Positions 1 to 7,948 of a DNA stretch of 13,345 nucleotides are shown here, piece by piece; the first letter of the stretch is position 1, and each line of letters begins with the position of its first letter. A program made the position numbers and the translations under genes. Origin of the DNA: Nitrospinales bacterium (GTDB lineage: Bacteria; Nitrospinota_A; UBA7883; JACRGQ01); assembly GCA_023248615.1 (NCBI GenBank), contig JAHFEI010000025.1, positions 1 through 13,345 on the forward strand, in the 5' to 3' direction. The notes under the pieces were generated by a model that made no database searches, was not told where the DNA came from, and saw only the letters and a program-made list of their open reading frames with translations.

Positions 1-746
1 ATTGCGAGGACGAGCCGCTGGCAAGGGGCGGCGTGATGAACGAGGGTGAAACCTCGGCCCGGCTCGGCATAAAAGGGATTCCCTCGCTGGCGGAAGACAT
101 TATCGCCATGCGCGATATGGACATCGCCGCGTATGCCGGTTGCCGCGTGCATATCGCCCACATTTCCACCAAGGGGACGGTGGAGGCTGTGCGGGCCGCA
201 AAGGCGAGGGGGATACGGGTGACGTGCGAGGTAACTCCGCACCACTTCACGCTTACCGATAAAATGATGGAATCGTTCGACGCCAATTACAAGATGAACC
301 CGCCGTTACGCACTGCGGAGGATATTGCGGAGATAAAACAGGGGCTGAAAGACGGCACCATAGATGCCATCGCAACAGACCATGCGCCACACGCCGCCTG
401 GGAAAAAGAGTTGGAGATAGACCAGGCTCCCTACGGGGTGGTGGGGCTGGAAACCGCGCTTGGCATTTCCATGCAACTTGTCGGGGAAGGCATCCTCTCG
501 CTTAGCGCCTTGATAGCGTTGTTCACCTGTCGCCCTGCGTCCGTGTTTGGCCTTCCCGGCGGCGCTTTGCGGAAAGGCGATCCGGCTGATATATGCATTT
601 TCGACCCGGAAAAAAAATGGACTGTAGACCCCGGCGAATTTTTGAGTAAAGGCAGGAATACACCCTTTGCCGGGATGGAATTAAAAGGAAAAAATCTCCT
701 GACTATGGTTGGGGGCCGTATCGTGTATAATCCGGCGAATTTATGA
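1..746 (+). CDS. pyrC: dihydroorotase, class I-like (5' end missing)
   Basis: Dihydroorotase catalyses the reversible cyclisation of carbamoyl-aspartate to dihydroorotate, the third step of pyrimidine synthesis, in the cytoplasm. The reading frame is open from the first base: bases 1-2 finish a codon that would be His, giving the familiar HCED. About 247 residues are visible, against roughly 420-430 for a whole enzyme, so the N-terminal part with the HxH metal motif lies outside the window. Visible signatures are GGVMNEGE just after the edge, HIAHIS at 150-167, TPHH at 234-245 with a metal-ligand type His, and DHAPH starting at 378, whose Asp is the catalytic residue in this family. The C-terminal part keeps the amidohydrolase ending (GDPAD and VGGRIVY). 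The stop overlaps the carA start as ATGA, so the two are translationally coupled. An internal ATG at 33 is not the true start because homology continues upstream of it. Confidence 0.95.
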   Translation, partial: CEDEPLARGGVMNEGETSARLGIKGIPSLAEDIIAMRDMDIAAYAGCRVHIAHISTKGTVEAVRAAKARGIRVTCEVTPHHFTLTDKMMESFDANYKMNPPLRTAEDIAEIKQGLKDGTIDAIATDHAPHAAWEKELEIDQAPYGVVGLETALGISMQLVGEGILSLSALIALFTCRPASVFGLPGGALRKGDPADICIFDPEKKWTVDPGEFLSKGRNTPFAGMELKGKNLLTMVGGRIVYNPANL

Positions 747-1864
747 AGGCGATGTTGGCTCTAGAGGACGGAAGGAGCTTTATTGGGAAAGCTTTTGGCG
801 CGACTGGAGAGACCACCGGCGAGGTCGTTTTCAACACCGGGATGAGCGGCTACCAGGAGATACTGACCGATCCCTCCTACCACGGGCAGATAGTAGCCAT
901 GACCTGTCCCCTTATGGGCAACTACGGCGTTAATGCCGAGAACGAGGAATCTTCCAAAATACAGGCGCGCGGTTTCGTGGTTAAGGAAGCAAGCCGGATA
1001 ACCAGCAATTTTCGCAGTGAAAAAAGCCTGGACGAATACCTGAAGTCGCAGGGAATAGTGGCGATATGTGGCGTGGATACACGCGCCCTTACCCGCCATA
1101 TTCGAAGCACGGGTGCCATGCGCGGAATTATATCTACCACGCAGGACGATACGTCCGCGCTTGCCGCGAAGGCGAAGGCAAGCGAGAGCATGGCGGGGGC
1201 CGACCTTGCCGTGCGCGTGACCACAAAAGAAAAATACGAATTCAGCGAGGGGCTTTGGAGCCTTGGCAAGGGGTTCAGTAAGATATCCAACCCGCACTTC
1301 CATGTCGCCGCCATCGATTTCGGCATAAAGCGCAACATCCTGCGCCACCTGTGCGAGCGCGGATGCCGCGTTACGGTGTTCCCCGCTTCCGCCACTGCGG
1401 AAGAGATACTTGCCGCAAAGCCGGACGGGGTTTTCCTTTCCAACGGCCCCGGAGACCCGGAAGCCGTATCGTACGCCATCGGCACGGTGCGTGCGCTGGT
1501 AGGAAAGCTCCCGGTATTCGGCATATGCCTAGGACACCAGATACTTTCCATCGCGCTTGGCGCAAAAACATTCAAGCTCAAATTCGGGCACCGTGGCATC
1601 AACCATCCGGTTATGGATATCCATTCCGGGAATGTGGTGCGTATCACGTCGCAAAACCACGGCTTCGCGGTGGACAAGGATTCGCTTCCGCAAGAACTGG
1701 AACTGACCCACTACAGCCTCAACGACGGCACGGTGGAGGGTGTACAGCATAGGCGGCATCCGGCATTTTCCGTGCAATACCATCCGGAGGCATCGCCCGG
1801 CCCGCACGACACTACGTTGCATTTCGACAGGTTCGTGGGGATGATGAAGGAAGGGAAAAAATAG
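743..1864 (+). CDS. carA: carbamoyl phosphate synthase small (glutaminase) subunit
   Basis: This subunit hydrolyses glutamine and channels the ammonia to CarB for carbamoyl phosphate synthesis. At 373 residues it has the normal family length. Residues 1-135 are the CPSase small-chain N-terminal domain (NTGMSGYQEILTDPSY at 31-46, GVDTRALTRHIR at 110-121). Residues about 187-368 are a class I glutamine amidotransferase: SNGPGDP at 233-239, nucleophile Cys262 in GICLGHQ, and His347 and Glu349 in YHPE, so the Cys-His-Glu triad is complete. The ATG at 743 is chosen because it begins the conserved N-terminus and overlaps the pyrC stop by four bases. A purine-rich stretch just before the stop (about 1847-1856) may serve the next gene. 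Identification is secure. Confidence 0.98.
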   Translation: MKAMLALEDGRSFIGKAFGATGETTGEVVFNTGMSGYQEILTDPSYHGQIVAMTCPLMGNYGVNAENEESSKIQARGFVVKEASRITSNFRSEKSLDEYLKSQGIVAICGVDTRALTRHIRSTGAMRGIISTTQDDTSALAAKAKASESMAGADLAVRVTTKEKYEFSEGLWSLGKGFSKISNPHFHVAAIDFGIKRNILRHLCERGCRVTVFPASATAEEILAAKPDGVFLSNGPGDPEAVSYAIGTVRALVGKLPVFGICLGHQILSIALGAKTFKLKFGHRGINHPVMDIHSGNVVRITSQNHGFAVDKDSLPQELELTHYSLNDGTVEGVQHRRHPAFSVQYHPEASPGPHDTTLHFDRFVGMMKEGKK

Positions 1865-1867
1865 CGG

Positions 1868-2539
1868 ATGGTTTTTGATTTCCTGTTAGGCAAAACGGTA
1901 GGCGAGCCGGTACCCGAGCTTAAGCCGTCCGTCCGTGCGTTACTGGACGAACTGATAGGCTACGCATCTGAAAAGAGGTTTGGCCAAAGGCTGGAAGAGG
2001 CGCGTGAGTACTACTACTTAAAAGCGGGAAAGATTAACGAGGATGATGCGGACTTCGTCCAGCGGATGAACACGGTGCTGGAGTGGTTCATATTCGACCA
2101 TAGGCCAGGCGGCATAGGCACTAACAGCCTGTTCGACCAGTACATGGGCGAAAAGCGCGCCCGCCTTTCCTCCGCCGAACTGGTGGAGCGGATGGCCATG
2201 TCGAAACACCTGCACTCGATGTTTATGGTGATATCGTGCGGCGACGGCACAATCAAGGTAAAGGACATGGCGACAAAACGCCGGTACGTCGTCAGCAACG
2301 ATGACCGGCTGGAAAAAGGGGACATCTTGGAAGCGCGGATAGTTTTCCTGGGGAGTGGATGTTTTTTCACCTACACCCACTGCCTGCACCCCAAAGCGGC
2401 GCTAAAGCCTATTATGGGCGAACTGAAAAAGTGGAAAAGCAAAATGCTTGGCGAGGATTTCTTCTTCAAGTTGCAGAACATGCAATTGAAGTGGCGCCGC
2501 TTCCGGCAGATAAGCATTAACGATATTTACAGGATGTGA
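1868..2539 (+). CDS. uncharacterised 223-residue protein between carA and carB
   Basis: I do not recognise a named family. The product is a soluble protein of 223 residues with no signal peptide or membrane segment. Residues 20-115 look mainly helical and include an aromatic acidic stretch, LEWFIFDHRPGG, at 71-82, then a Leu- and charge-rich helix. Residues about 117-175 look like a small beta domain: MFMVISCGDGTIKVKDM, YVVSND, KGDILEARIVFLGSGCFFTY. The C-terminal 45 residues are basic and aromatic (KKWKSKM, LKWRRFRQ), possibly for binding nucleic acid or an acidic partner. Cysteines at 124, 165 and 172 do not form an obvious metal site. It starts 3 bases after the carA stop and ends 3 bases before carB, so it is translated with both. 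Codon use resembles its neighbours. A role linked to carbamoyl phosphate synthase (assembly, regulation) is only guilt by association. Confidence 0.85.
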   Translation: MVFDFLLGKTVGEPVPELKPSVRALLDELIGYASEKRFGQRLEEAREYYYLKAGKINEDDADFVQRMNTVLEWFIFDHRPGGIGTNSLFDQYMGEKRARLSSAELVERMAMSKHLHSMFMVISCGDGTIKVKDMATKRRYVVSNDDRLEKGDILEARIVFLGSGCFFTYTHCLHPKAALKPIMGELKKWKSKMLGEDFFFKLQNMQLKWRRFRQISINDIYRM

Positions 2540-2542
2540 ACG

Positions 2543-5500
2543 ATGCCGAAAAGGACTGACATAAAAAGCGTGCTGATAATCGGCGCGGGCCCCATCGTGA
2601 TAGGGCAGGCATGCGAGTTCGACTATTCCGGCACGCAGGCGGCCAAGGCGCTGAAGGAAGAGGGCATCCGCGTTATCTTGGCCAACTCCAACCCGGCTAC
2701 GATAATGACCGACCCGGACTTCGCGCACCGTACGTACATAGAGCCGCTTACCGTGGATATGCTGACGAAAATAATAATAAAAGAAAGGCCGGATGCGGTG
2801 CTTCCAACAGTCGGCGGGCAGACCGCGCTGAACCTTGCCATCGGGCTGGCGGAAGCCGGCGTACTGGAAAAGTACGGCGTGGAATTGATAGGGGCCAACC
2901 TTACCGCGATAAAAATGGCGGAAGACCGCGCATTGTTCAAAAAGGCAATGCAGGAAATAGGGCTAAACGTGCCGCGTTCCGGGTTTGCCAAGACTATGGA
3001 AGAGGCGGTGAAAACGCTGGAGCATGTCGGCCTGCCTGTCATCATCCGTCCGTCGTTCACTATGGGCGGCGCTGGCGGCAGTGTGGTGACCACGGAAGAG
3101 GAGTTTTTCGGAAACAAGGAAAAAGGCATTGCCAGCAAGGCGGCATGGGGCATGGCCCAAAGCCCGGTGAGCGAGATAATGATAGAGCAGTCGCTCACTG
3201 GCTGGAAGGAATACGAACTGGAGGTGATGCGCGACTGCAAGGATAACGTGGTTATCGTCTGCTCCATAGAGAACCTGGACCCTATGGGGGTGCATACGGG
3301 CGACAGCATAACCGTTGCTCCGGCGCAGACGCTTACCGACCGCGAGTACCAAGACCTGCGCGATGCCGCGCTTAAAATAATCCGCAAGATAGGCGTGGAT
3401 ACCGGCGGCTCCAACATACAGTTCGCCGTATCGCCCAAGACCGGCGAGTTGCAGATAATAGAGATGAACCCACGTGTATCGCGCTCTTCCGCGCTGGCTT
3501 CCAAGGCCACCGGGTTCCCGATTGCGCGCATTGCGGCCAAGCTGTCCATCGGCTACTCGCTGGATGAGATACCCAACGACATCACGAAAAAAACGCCGGC
3601 GTCGTTTGAGCCGACTATCGACTATGTCGTTACCAAGATACCGCGTTTCGATTTTGAAAAATTCCCGAAGGCGGACAAGACGTTAACCTCGCAGATGAAG
3701 TCGGTTGGCGAAGCGATGGCGATAGGGCGCACTTTCAAGGAATCGTTCCAAAAGGCATTGCGCTCGCTGGAAGCGGGAGTGGATGGGCTGGACGAGGTGG
3801 ATGTAACCGAAAATGATTTGGATGCAAAACTCCGCACCCCGTTGCCGGACAGGATATGGTCTGTGGGGCAGGCGTTCCGCTACGGCTGGAGCGTGGAGAA
3901 AGTACATTCGCTCACATATATCGACCCGTGGTTTTTGGATAACATAAAAGAGATAGTGGATGCGGAGAAGGGGATAGTTTCTTCCGGGTTGCCGCAAGAC
4001 CGCGAGGCGATGCTGGATTGCAAACAGATGGGGTTCTCCGACAGGCGGCTGGCGAAGCTACTTGGCCTGAAGGAAGGCGCAGTGCGGGAAAAGCGGCTGG
4101 CGCTGGGGGTGCGCCCGGTGTACAAGCGGATAGATACCTGTGCCGCAGAGTTCGAAGCGCTTACGCCATACATGTATTCCACCTACGAGGAGGAGTGCGA
4201 ATCGCAGCCCACCAACAGGAAAAAAATCATGATATTGGGCGGCGGCCCGAACCGGATAGGGCAGGGCATAGAGTTCGACTATTGTTGCGTCCACGGGGTT
4301 TTCGCGCTGAAGGAGGCCGGGTACGAGACAATAATGGTGAACTGCAACCCGGAAACGGTCAGTACCGATTTTGACACGGCAGACAGGCTTTATTTCGAGC
4401 CTGTTACGTTGGAAGATGTGCTTGAAATCGTCCACCTGGAAAAACCGCAAGGGGTTATAGTGCAGTTCGGCGGACAGACACCGCTTAAGCTTGCCATGGC
4501 GCTGGAGAAGGCGGGTGTCCCGATTATAGGCACGTCGCCGGATGCGATAGACCGTGCGGAGGATCGCAAGCGTTTCCAGCAGGTTTTACAAAAACTGGAC
4601 CTCAAACAGCCTCATAACGATACTGCCACCGACCAGCCGCAGGCCATAGCCATTTGCAACGCCATCGGCTACCCCGTGGTTGTTAGGCCTTCGTATGTGC
4701 TGGGTGGCCGCGCCATGGAAATCGTGTACGATGAAGAATCATTGTACCGCTACATGACGCACGCAGTAAAAGTTTCGCACGAGCGGCCTGTGCTTATAGA
4801 CAAGTTCCTCTCCAACAGCACGGAAGTGGATGTGGATGCCGTACGCGACGGCAGGATAACCGTGGTGGGCGGCGTTATGCAACATATTGAGGAGGCGGGC
4901 ATACATTCCGGCGACAGCGCCTGCTCCCTGCCCCCGCGTGACCTCCCGCAAAGCGTTGTGGACGAGATATGCATCCAGACGAAAAAACTGGCGGACGAGT
5001 TGAAGGTGGTTGGGCTGATGAACATCCAATTCGCCGTGAAGGATAACGACATCTACGTGCTTGAGGTAAACCCGCGCGCCTCCCGCACAGTGCCGTTTGT
5101 TTCAAAGGCAACCGGTGTTGCGCTGGCGAAAATTGCGGCAAGGGTAATGGCGGGGGAGACATTGGACGACCTGAATTTCCTAAGCCAGAAGACGCCACGG
5201 CATGTCTCGGTAAAGGAAGCGGTGTTTCCGTTCATAAAGTTCCAGGGGGTTGATATTATCCTCGGCCCGGAGATGAAATCTACCGGCGAGGTGATGGGGA
5301 TAGACTTTAACTTTGGGCGTGCGTTTGCGCGCGCCACCATCGGTTCCGGTTCGCGGCTTCCAACTTCCGGGACGGCGTTTATCTCGGTTGCCGAGCTGGA
5401 CAAACCGCACGCCGCCAAAATTGCGAAAGGGTTTGCCAATCTCGGTTTTAGCATAGCGGCCACCAAGGGAACTGCAAAAATAATTTCCGCCACCGGCGTT

Positions 5501-5761
5501 CCCGTGAAGATAGCCAGGAAGGTGCTGGAAGGCTCTCCGCATATCGTGGATATGATGGAACAGGGGAAAATCCAGATAGTCATCAACACCACTTTCGGCA
5601 AGAGCGCGATACTCGATTCCTACTCCCTGCGGCGCACGGCCCTGAACCTGGGCATCCCATACGCCACCACCATTGCGGCGGCAGATGCGCTTATAGAAGC
5701 TACCAAATCACTGGGGGAAGGCGATATGGGGGTTACTTCGCTACAGGAGTACCATGCGTAG
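2543..5761 (+). CDS. carB: carbamoyl phosphate synthase large subunit
   Basis: This subunit makes carbamoyl phosphate from bicarbonate, ammonia from CarA, and two ATP, for pyrimidines and arginine. It has 1072 residues, the full family length. It shows the internal duplication: first half from KRTDIKSVLIIGAGP with an ATP-grasp domain at about 124-320 (IRPSFTMGGAGGS, EMNPRVSRSS), oligomerisation domain about 405-550, second half from about residue 560 (ILGGGPNRIGQGIEFDY) with ATP-grasp at about 667-865 (RPSYVLGGRAMEIV, EVNPRASRTVP). Residues about 943-1060 form the MGS-like allosteric domain. That domain keeps ATKGTA and INTT, matching positions that bind UMP/IMP in the E. coli enzyme, so feedback by UMP is plausible. 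The ATG at 2543 has AGGA at 2531-2534 and follows the upstream stop by 3 bases. No truncation or frameshift is visible. Confidence 0.98.
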   Translation: MPKRTDIKSVLIIGAGPIVIGQACEFDYSGTQAAKALKEEGIRVILANSNPATIMTDPDFAHRTYIEPLTVDMLTKIIIKERPDAVLPTVGGQTALNLAIGLAEAGVLEKYGVELIGANLTAIKMAEDRALFKKAMQEIGLNVPRSGFAKTMEEAVKTLEHVGLPVIIRPSFTMGGAGGSVVTTEEEFFGNKEKGIASKAAWGMAQSPVSEIMIEQSLTGWKEYELEVMRDCKDNVVIVCSIENLDPMGVHTGDSITVAPAQTLTDREYQDLRDAALKIIRKIGVDTGGSNIQFAVSPKTGELQIIEMNPRVSRSSALASKATGFPIARIAAKLSIGYSLDEIPNDITKKTPASFEPTIDYVVTKIPRFDFEKFPKADKTLTSQMKSVGEAMAIGRTFKESFQKALRSLEAGVDGLDEVDVTENDLDAKLRTPLPDRIWSVGQAFRYGWSVEKVHSLTYIDPWFLDNIKEIVDAEKGIVSSGLPQDREAMLDCKQMGFSDRRLAKLLGLKEGAVREKRLALGVRPVYKRIDTCAAEFEALTPYMYSTYEEECESQPTNRKKIMILGGGPNRIGQGIEFDYCCVHGVFALKEAGYETIMVNCNPETVSTDFDTADRLYFEPVTLEDVLEIVHLEKPQGVIVQFGGQTPLKLAMALEKAGVPIIGTSPDAIDRAEDRKRFQQVLQKLDLKQPHNDTATDQPQAIAICNAIGYPVVVRPSYVLGGRAMEIVYDEESLYRYMTHAVKVSHERPVLIDKFLSNSTEVDVDAVRDGRITVVGGVMQHIEEAGIHSGDSACSLPPRDLPQSVVDEICIQTKKLADELKVVGLMNIQFAVKDNDIYVLEVNPRASRTVPFVSKATGVALAKIAARVMAGETLDDLNFLSQKTPRHVSVKEAVFPFIKFQGVDIILGPEMKSTGEVMGIDFNFGRAFARATIGSGSRLPTSGTAFISVAELDKPHAAKIAKGFANLGFSIAATKGTAKIISATGVPVKIARKVLEGSPHIVDMMEQGKIQIVINTTFGKSAILDSYSLRRTALNLGIPYATTIAAADALIEATKSLGEGDMGVTSLQEYHA

Positions 5762-7211
5762 GGCGCGTCACGCCTTATTCATTCTTTTTCTTTTATCGGT
5801 TTTTCCGGCGTTATCGTTTGCCGAAGGGCGCATAACCGACCAGTGGATGGAAATCCTCATGAATGGCAGGAAGATAGGCTTCTCCCACCAGCGGGTCACG
5901 CGCACCAAGGCGGGTTATACCGTGGAAGGAAAGGCGCTGATGAGGTTTGAGATGCAGGGAACTACGCAGGACATATCCACCAGCCAGACCTACTTCCTGG
6001 ACGCATCATTCCACCCCATCCGGTACACCTACATGCAGAAGATGCTAAACAACCGCCAGTTTTTCGAAGGAGTGGTAGAAGGAAAAAAAATGCGCGTCAC
6101 AGTGAAGTCCGCCGGTAACGTGACGCACAAGACGATAGATATGGAAGAGGGGGGCTACATCGCCGATGCGGTGGGACTGCTGTTAGGTAGCAAGAAATTG
6201 CGGGAAGGGGATAAATATACATACAAGGTTTTTATAGAGCCGCTTTTGGCGTACGACACCATGTTGGTGGAGGTAGGGAAAGAGGCTGAAATGGAATATG
6301 CCGGGAAAAAGGAGAAAGTGTTCCCGGTGACCATGCGGCTGAAAAGCTTCCATACCGTGTCGTACATCACGATGGGCGGGCGGGTGTTGCGCGAAGTATC
6401 GCCCATGGGGTTTGTCTCGCAGGCGGTGGATGAGGCGCAGGCCATAGCCTTTCCGCAAGGGGCAATGTCGTTTACCAACCTTTTGGCTTACAGCCTAATC
6501 CCGCTGGAAAAGCCGCTGGAAAATGCCAGCGCGATTTCCGCGCTTGACGTTAGGATAACCGGCCTCTCCTCTTCCGGCCTGATACCGCAGGATGACCGGC
6601 AGAAAGTGACCGGAGCCAAGAAGGCTATCGGCAATGAGAGCGACACATGGACTATCGACCTTTCCATCCGGGCAAACGACGTAGCATCCGTAAGCCGGTT
6701 GCAAAGGCCAGCGGGGGATAAATTTGCAAAAGAGATGGAGCCGAGCATAGAGGCGCAGTCGGACGACCCGGATATCGCAAGGGAGTCGGCAAAAATCGTT
6801 GGCGGGGAAAAGGATATGTTCGCGGCGGCGGTGAAGATAAACCGGTGGGTGTACGAAAACGTGAAGAAAAAGTACATAGATACGTTTTCCGCAGTTGCCA
6901 CGCTGAAAACGATGGAAGGGGAGTGCCAGTCACATACCAACCTTTTTGCCGCACTTGCCCGTGCGGCGGGGATTCCCACGCGCACTGTTTCCGGGATTGT
7001 ATATTCGCAGGAATACGGCGGCTTTCTTTACCACGCGTGGGCGGAAGTATACGCTGGCAAATGGATTGCCATGGATCCCACATTCGGGCAGGATATGGCG
7101 GATGCAACGCACATCAAGCTCACGGATGGCGAACTGAGTTCGCAGATGCAGCTTTTCGAGTTTATAGGGAAAATAGGGGTGGAGGTTGTTTCTACGGGCG
7201 GGGGCAAATGA
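5754..7211 (+). CDS. secreted transglutaminase-like (papain-fold) protein
   Basis: This is a 485-residue protein with a Sec signal peptide: basic MRRAR, a hydrophobic run at 7-22, and a likely signal peptidase I cut after SFA (residue 23). It should act in the periplasm or outside the cell. Residues about 24-345 are a beta-rich region of unknown type, beginning WMEILMNGRKIGFSHQRV. The C-terminal core at about 355-450 is transglutaminase-like, with the full triad: Cys391 in GECQSH, His427 in YHAWAEV, Asp441 in MDPTFGQ. Such bacterial domains are usually cysteine peptidases or amidases acting on proteins or peptidoglycan; the substrate here cannot be read from sequence. The start overlaps the carB end by 8 bases and has a strong ribosome site, AGGAG at 5745-5749. 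The stop overlaps the pyrK start as ATGA. Its place inside a pyrimidine operon is unexpected. Confidence 0.9.
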   Translation: MRRARHALFILFLLSVFPALSFAEGRITDQWMEILMNGRKIGFSHQRVTRTKAGYTVEGKALMRFEMQGTTQDISTSQTYFLDASFHPIRYTYMQKMLNNRQFFEGVVEGKKMRVTVKSAGNVTHKTIDMEEGGYIADAVGLLLGSKKLREGDKYTYKVFIEPLLAYDTMLVEVGKEAEMEYAGKKEKVFPVTMRLKSFHTVSYITMGGRVLREVSPMGFVSQAVDEAQAIAFPQGAMSFTNLLAYSLIPLEKPLENASAISALDVRITGLSSSGLIPQDDRQKVTGAKKAIGNESDTWTIDLSIRANDVASVSRLQRPAGDKFAKEMEPSIEAQSDDPDIARESAKIVGGEKDMFAAAVKINRWVYENVKKKYIDTFSAVATLKTMEGECQSHTNLFAALARAAGIPTRTVSGIVYSQEYGGFLYHAWAEVYAGKWIAMDPTFGQDMADATHIKLTDGELSSQMQLFEFIGKIGVEVVSTGGGK

Positions 7212-7948
7212 AAGCGGAAATAATTTCAAACAGCCATGTGGCGCGCGGTTATTTCGATATGAAGTTTGCGGCGGCTTTTGACGGGGCGGAGCCGGGCCAG
7301 TTCGTAATGATACGCGTGACGGGTTCGATGGACCCGTTGCTGAGGCGGCCTATGAGCGTGGCCGGTTTTGAAAACGGGATATGCAGGGTGATTTACAAGG
7401 TTGTGGGACGCGGCACGCAACTGCTGTCCGCAAAAAATCCGGGAGATTCCATAGACGTGCTAGGCCCCTTTGGCAACGCATTCAGCCCGCCGGACACGGC
7501 GGAAAACATATTGCTTGTCGGCGGCGGTATCGGTATAGCGCCGCTTCTGTACTGGCACCTGCGAAATCCCGGAAGGAAGGCCACGGCGTTTATAGGCGGC
7601 GCGGCCTCGAATGATATCCTGTGCGCGGATGAATTTAAACATTCGACAATAGCGACGATGGATGGGTCTGCCGGTGTGCGCGGGTTGGTAACATCGCCGT
7701 TGCTGGAAACGGGGTTACTGCGGGAAAAGGGAACATACCTGTTGGCTTGCGGGCCGAAGGGGATGCTGAAAGCGGTGGACGGGATTTGCATCCAACATGG
7801 CGTAAGCGGCGAGCTTTCGCTGGAAGAGCGGATGGGATGTGGATTCGGCGTTTGCTTGGGGTGCGTGGTGGATACGTCCGGTGGTCGCAAGCGTATGTGC
7901 GTGGATGGGCCGGTGTTTGGCGTGGGGAGCGTGAAATGGCAAACCTGA
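7208..7948 (+). CDS. pyrK: dihydroorotate dehydrogenase type 1B, electron transfer subunit
   Basis: PyrK carries electrons from PyrD through an iron-sulphur cluster and FAD to NAD+, making the type 1B enzyme. The product has 246 residues, the normal size. Residues 1-95 form the FAD-binding barrel, with RRPMS at 46-50 and GRGT at 67-70. Residues 100-200 form the NAD-binding half, with GGGIGIAP at 105-112 and ACGPKGML at 180-187. The cluster ligands are Cys211, Cys216, Cys219 and Cys231, spaced C-x4-C-x2-C-x11-C as in PyrK [2Fe-2S] sites. The frame is open upstream to 6845, but that part lies over the transglutaminase gene. The ATG at 7208 begins the conserved region and gives an ATGA overlap, so it is preferred. 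Confidence 0.96.
   Translation: MKAEIISNSHVARGYFDMKFAAAFDGAEPGQFVMIRVTGSMDPLLRRPMSVAGFENGICRVIYKVVGRGTQLLSAKNPGDSIDVLGPFGNAFSPPDTAENILLVGGGIGIAPLLYWHLRNPGRKATAFIGGAASNDILCADEFKHSTIATMDGSAGVRGLVTSPLLETGLLREKGTYLLACGPKGMLKAVDGICIQHGVSGELSLEERMGCGFGVCLGCVVDTSGGRKRMCVDGPVFGVGSVKWQT
7924..7929 (+). promoter_or_regulatory. ribosome binding site for pyrD
   Basis: GGGGAG lies inside the pyrK coding region, six bases before the ATG at 7936. It supports that internal start over the open frame that extends upstream to 7747. Confidence 0.75.

Noticed and set aside
922..1677. Minus-strand open frame of 251 codons
   Set aside because: It is antisense to carA and is a shadow of G+C-rich codon use.
2769..2784. 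Run of ATA units
   Set aside because: It is only consecutive Ile codons within carB (KIIIKE), not a tandem repeat of note.
2623..3549. Minus-strand open frame of 308 codons
   Set aside because: It is antisense to the first half of carB, is Ser/Thr-rich with no recognisable domain, and has no matching ribosome site or neighbours.
6845..7207. N-terminal extension of pyrK
   Set aside because: The extra codons overlap the transglutaminase catalytic core and read as Cys/Arg-rich noise. The ATG at 7208 gives a normal-length PyrK.
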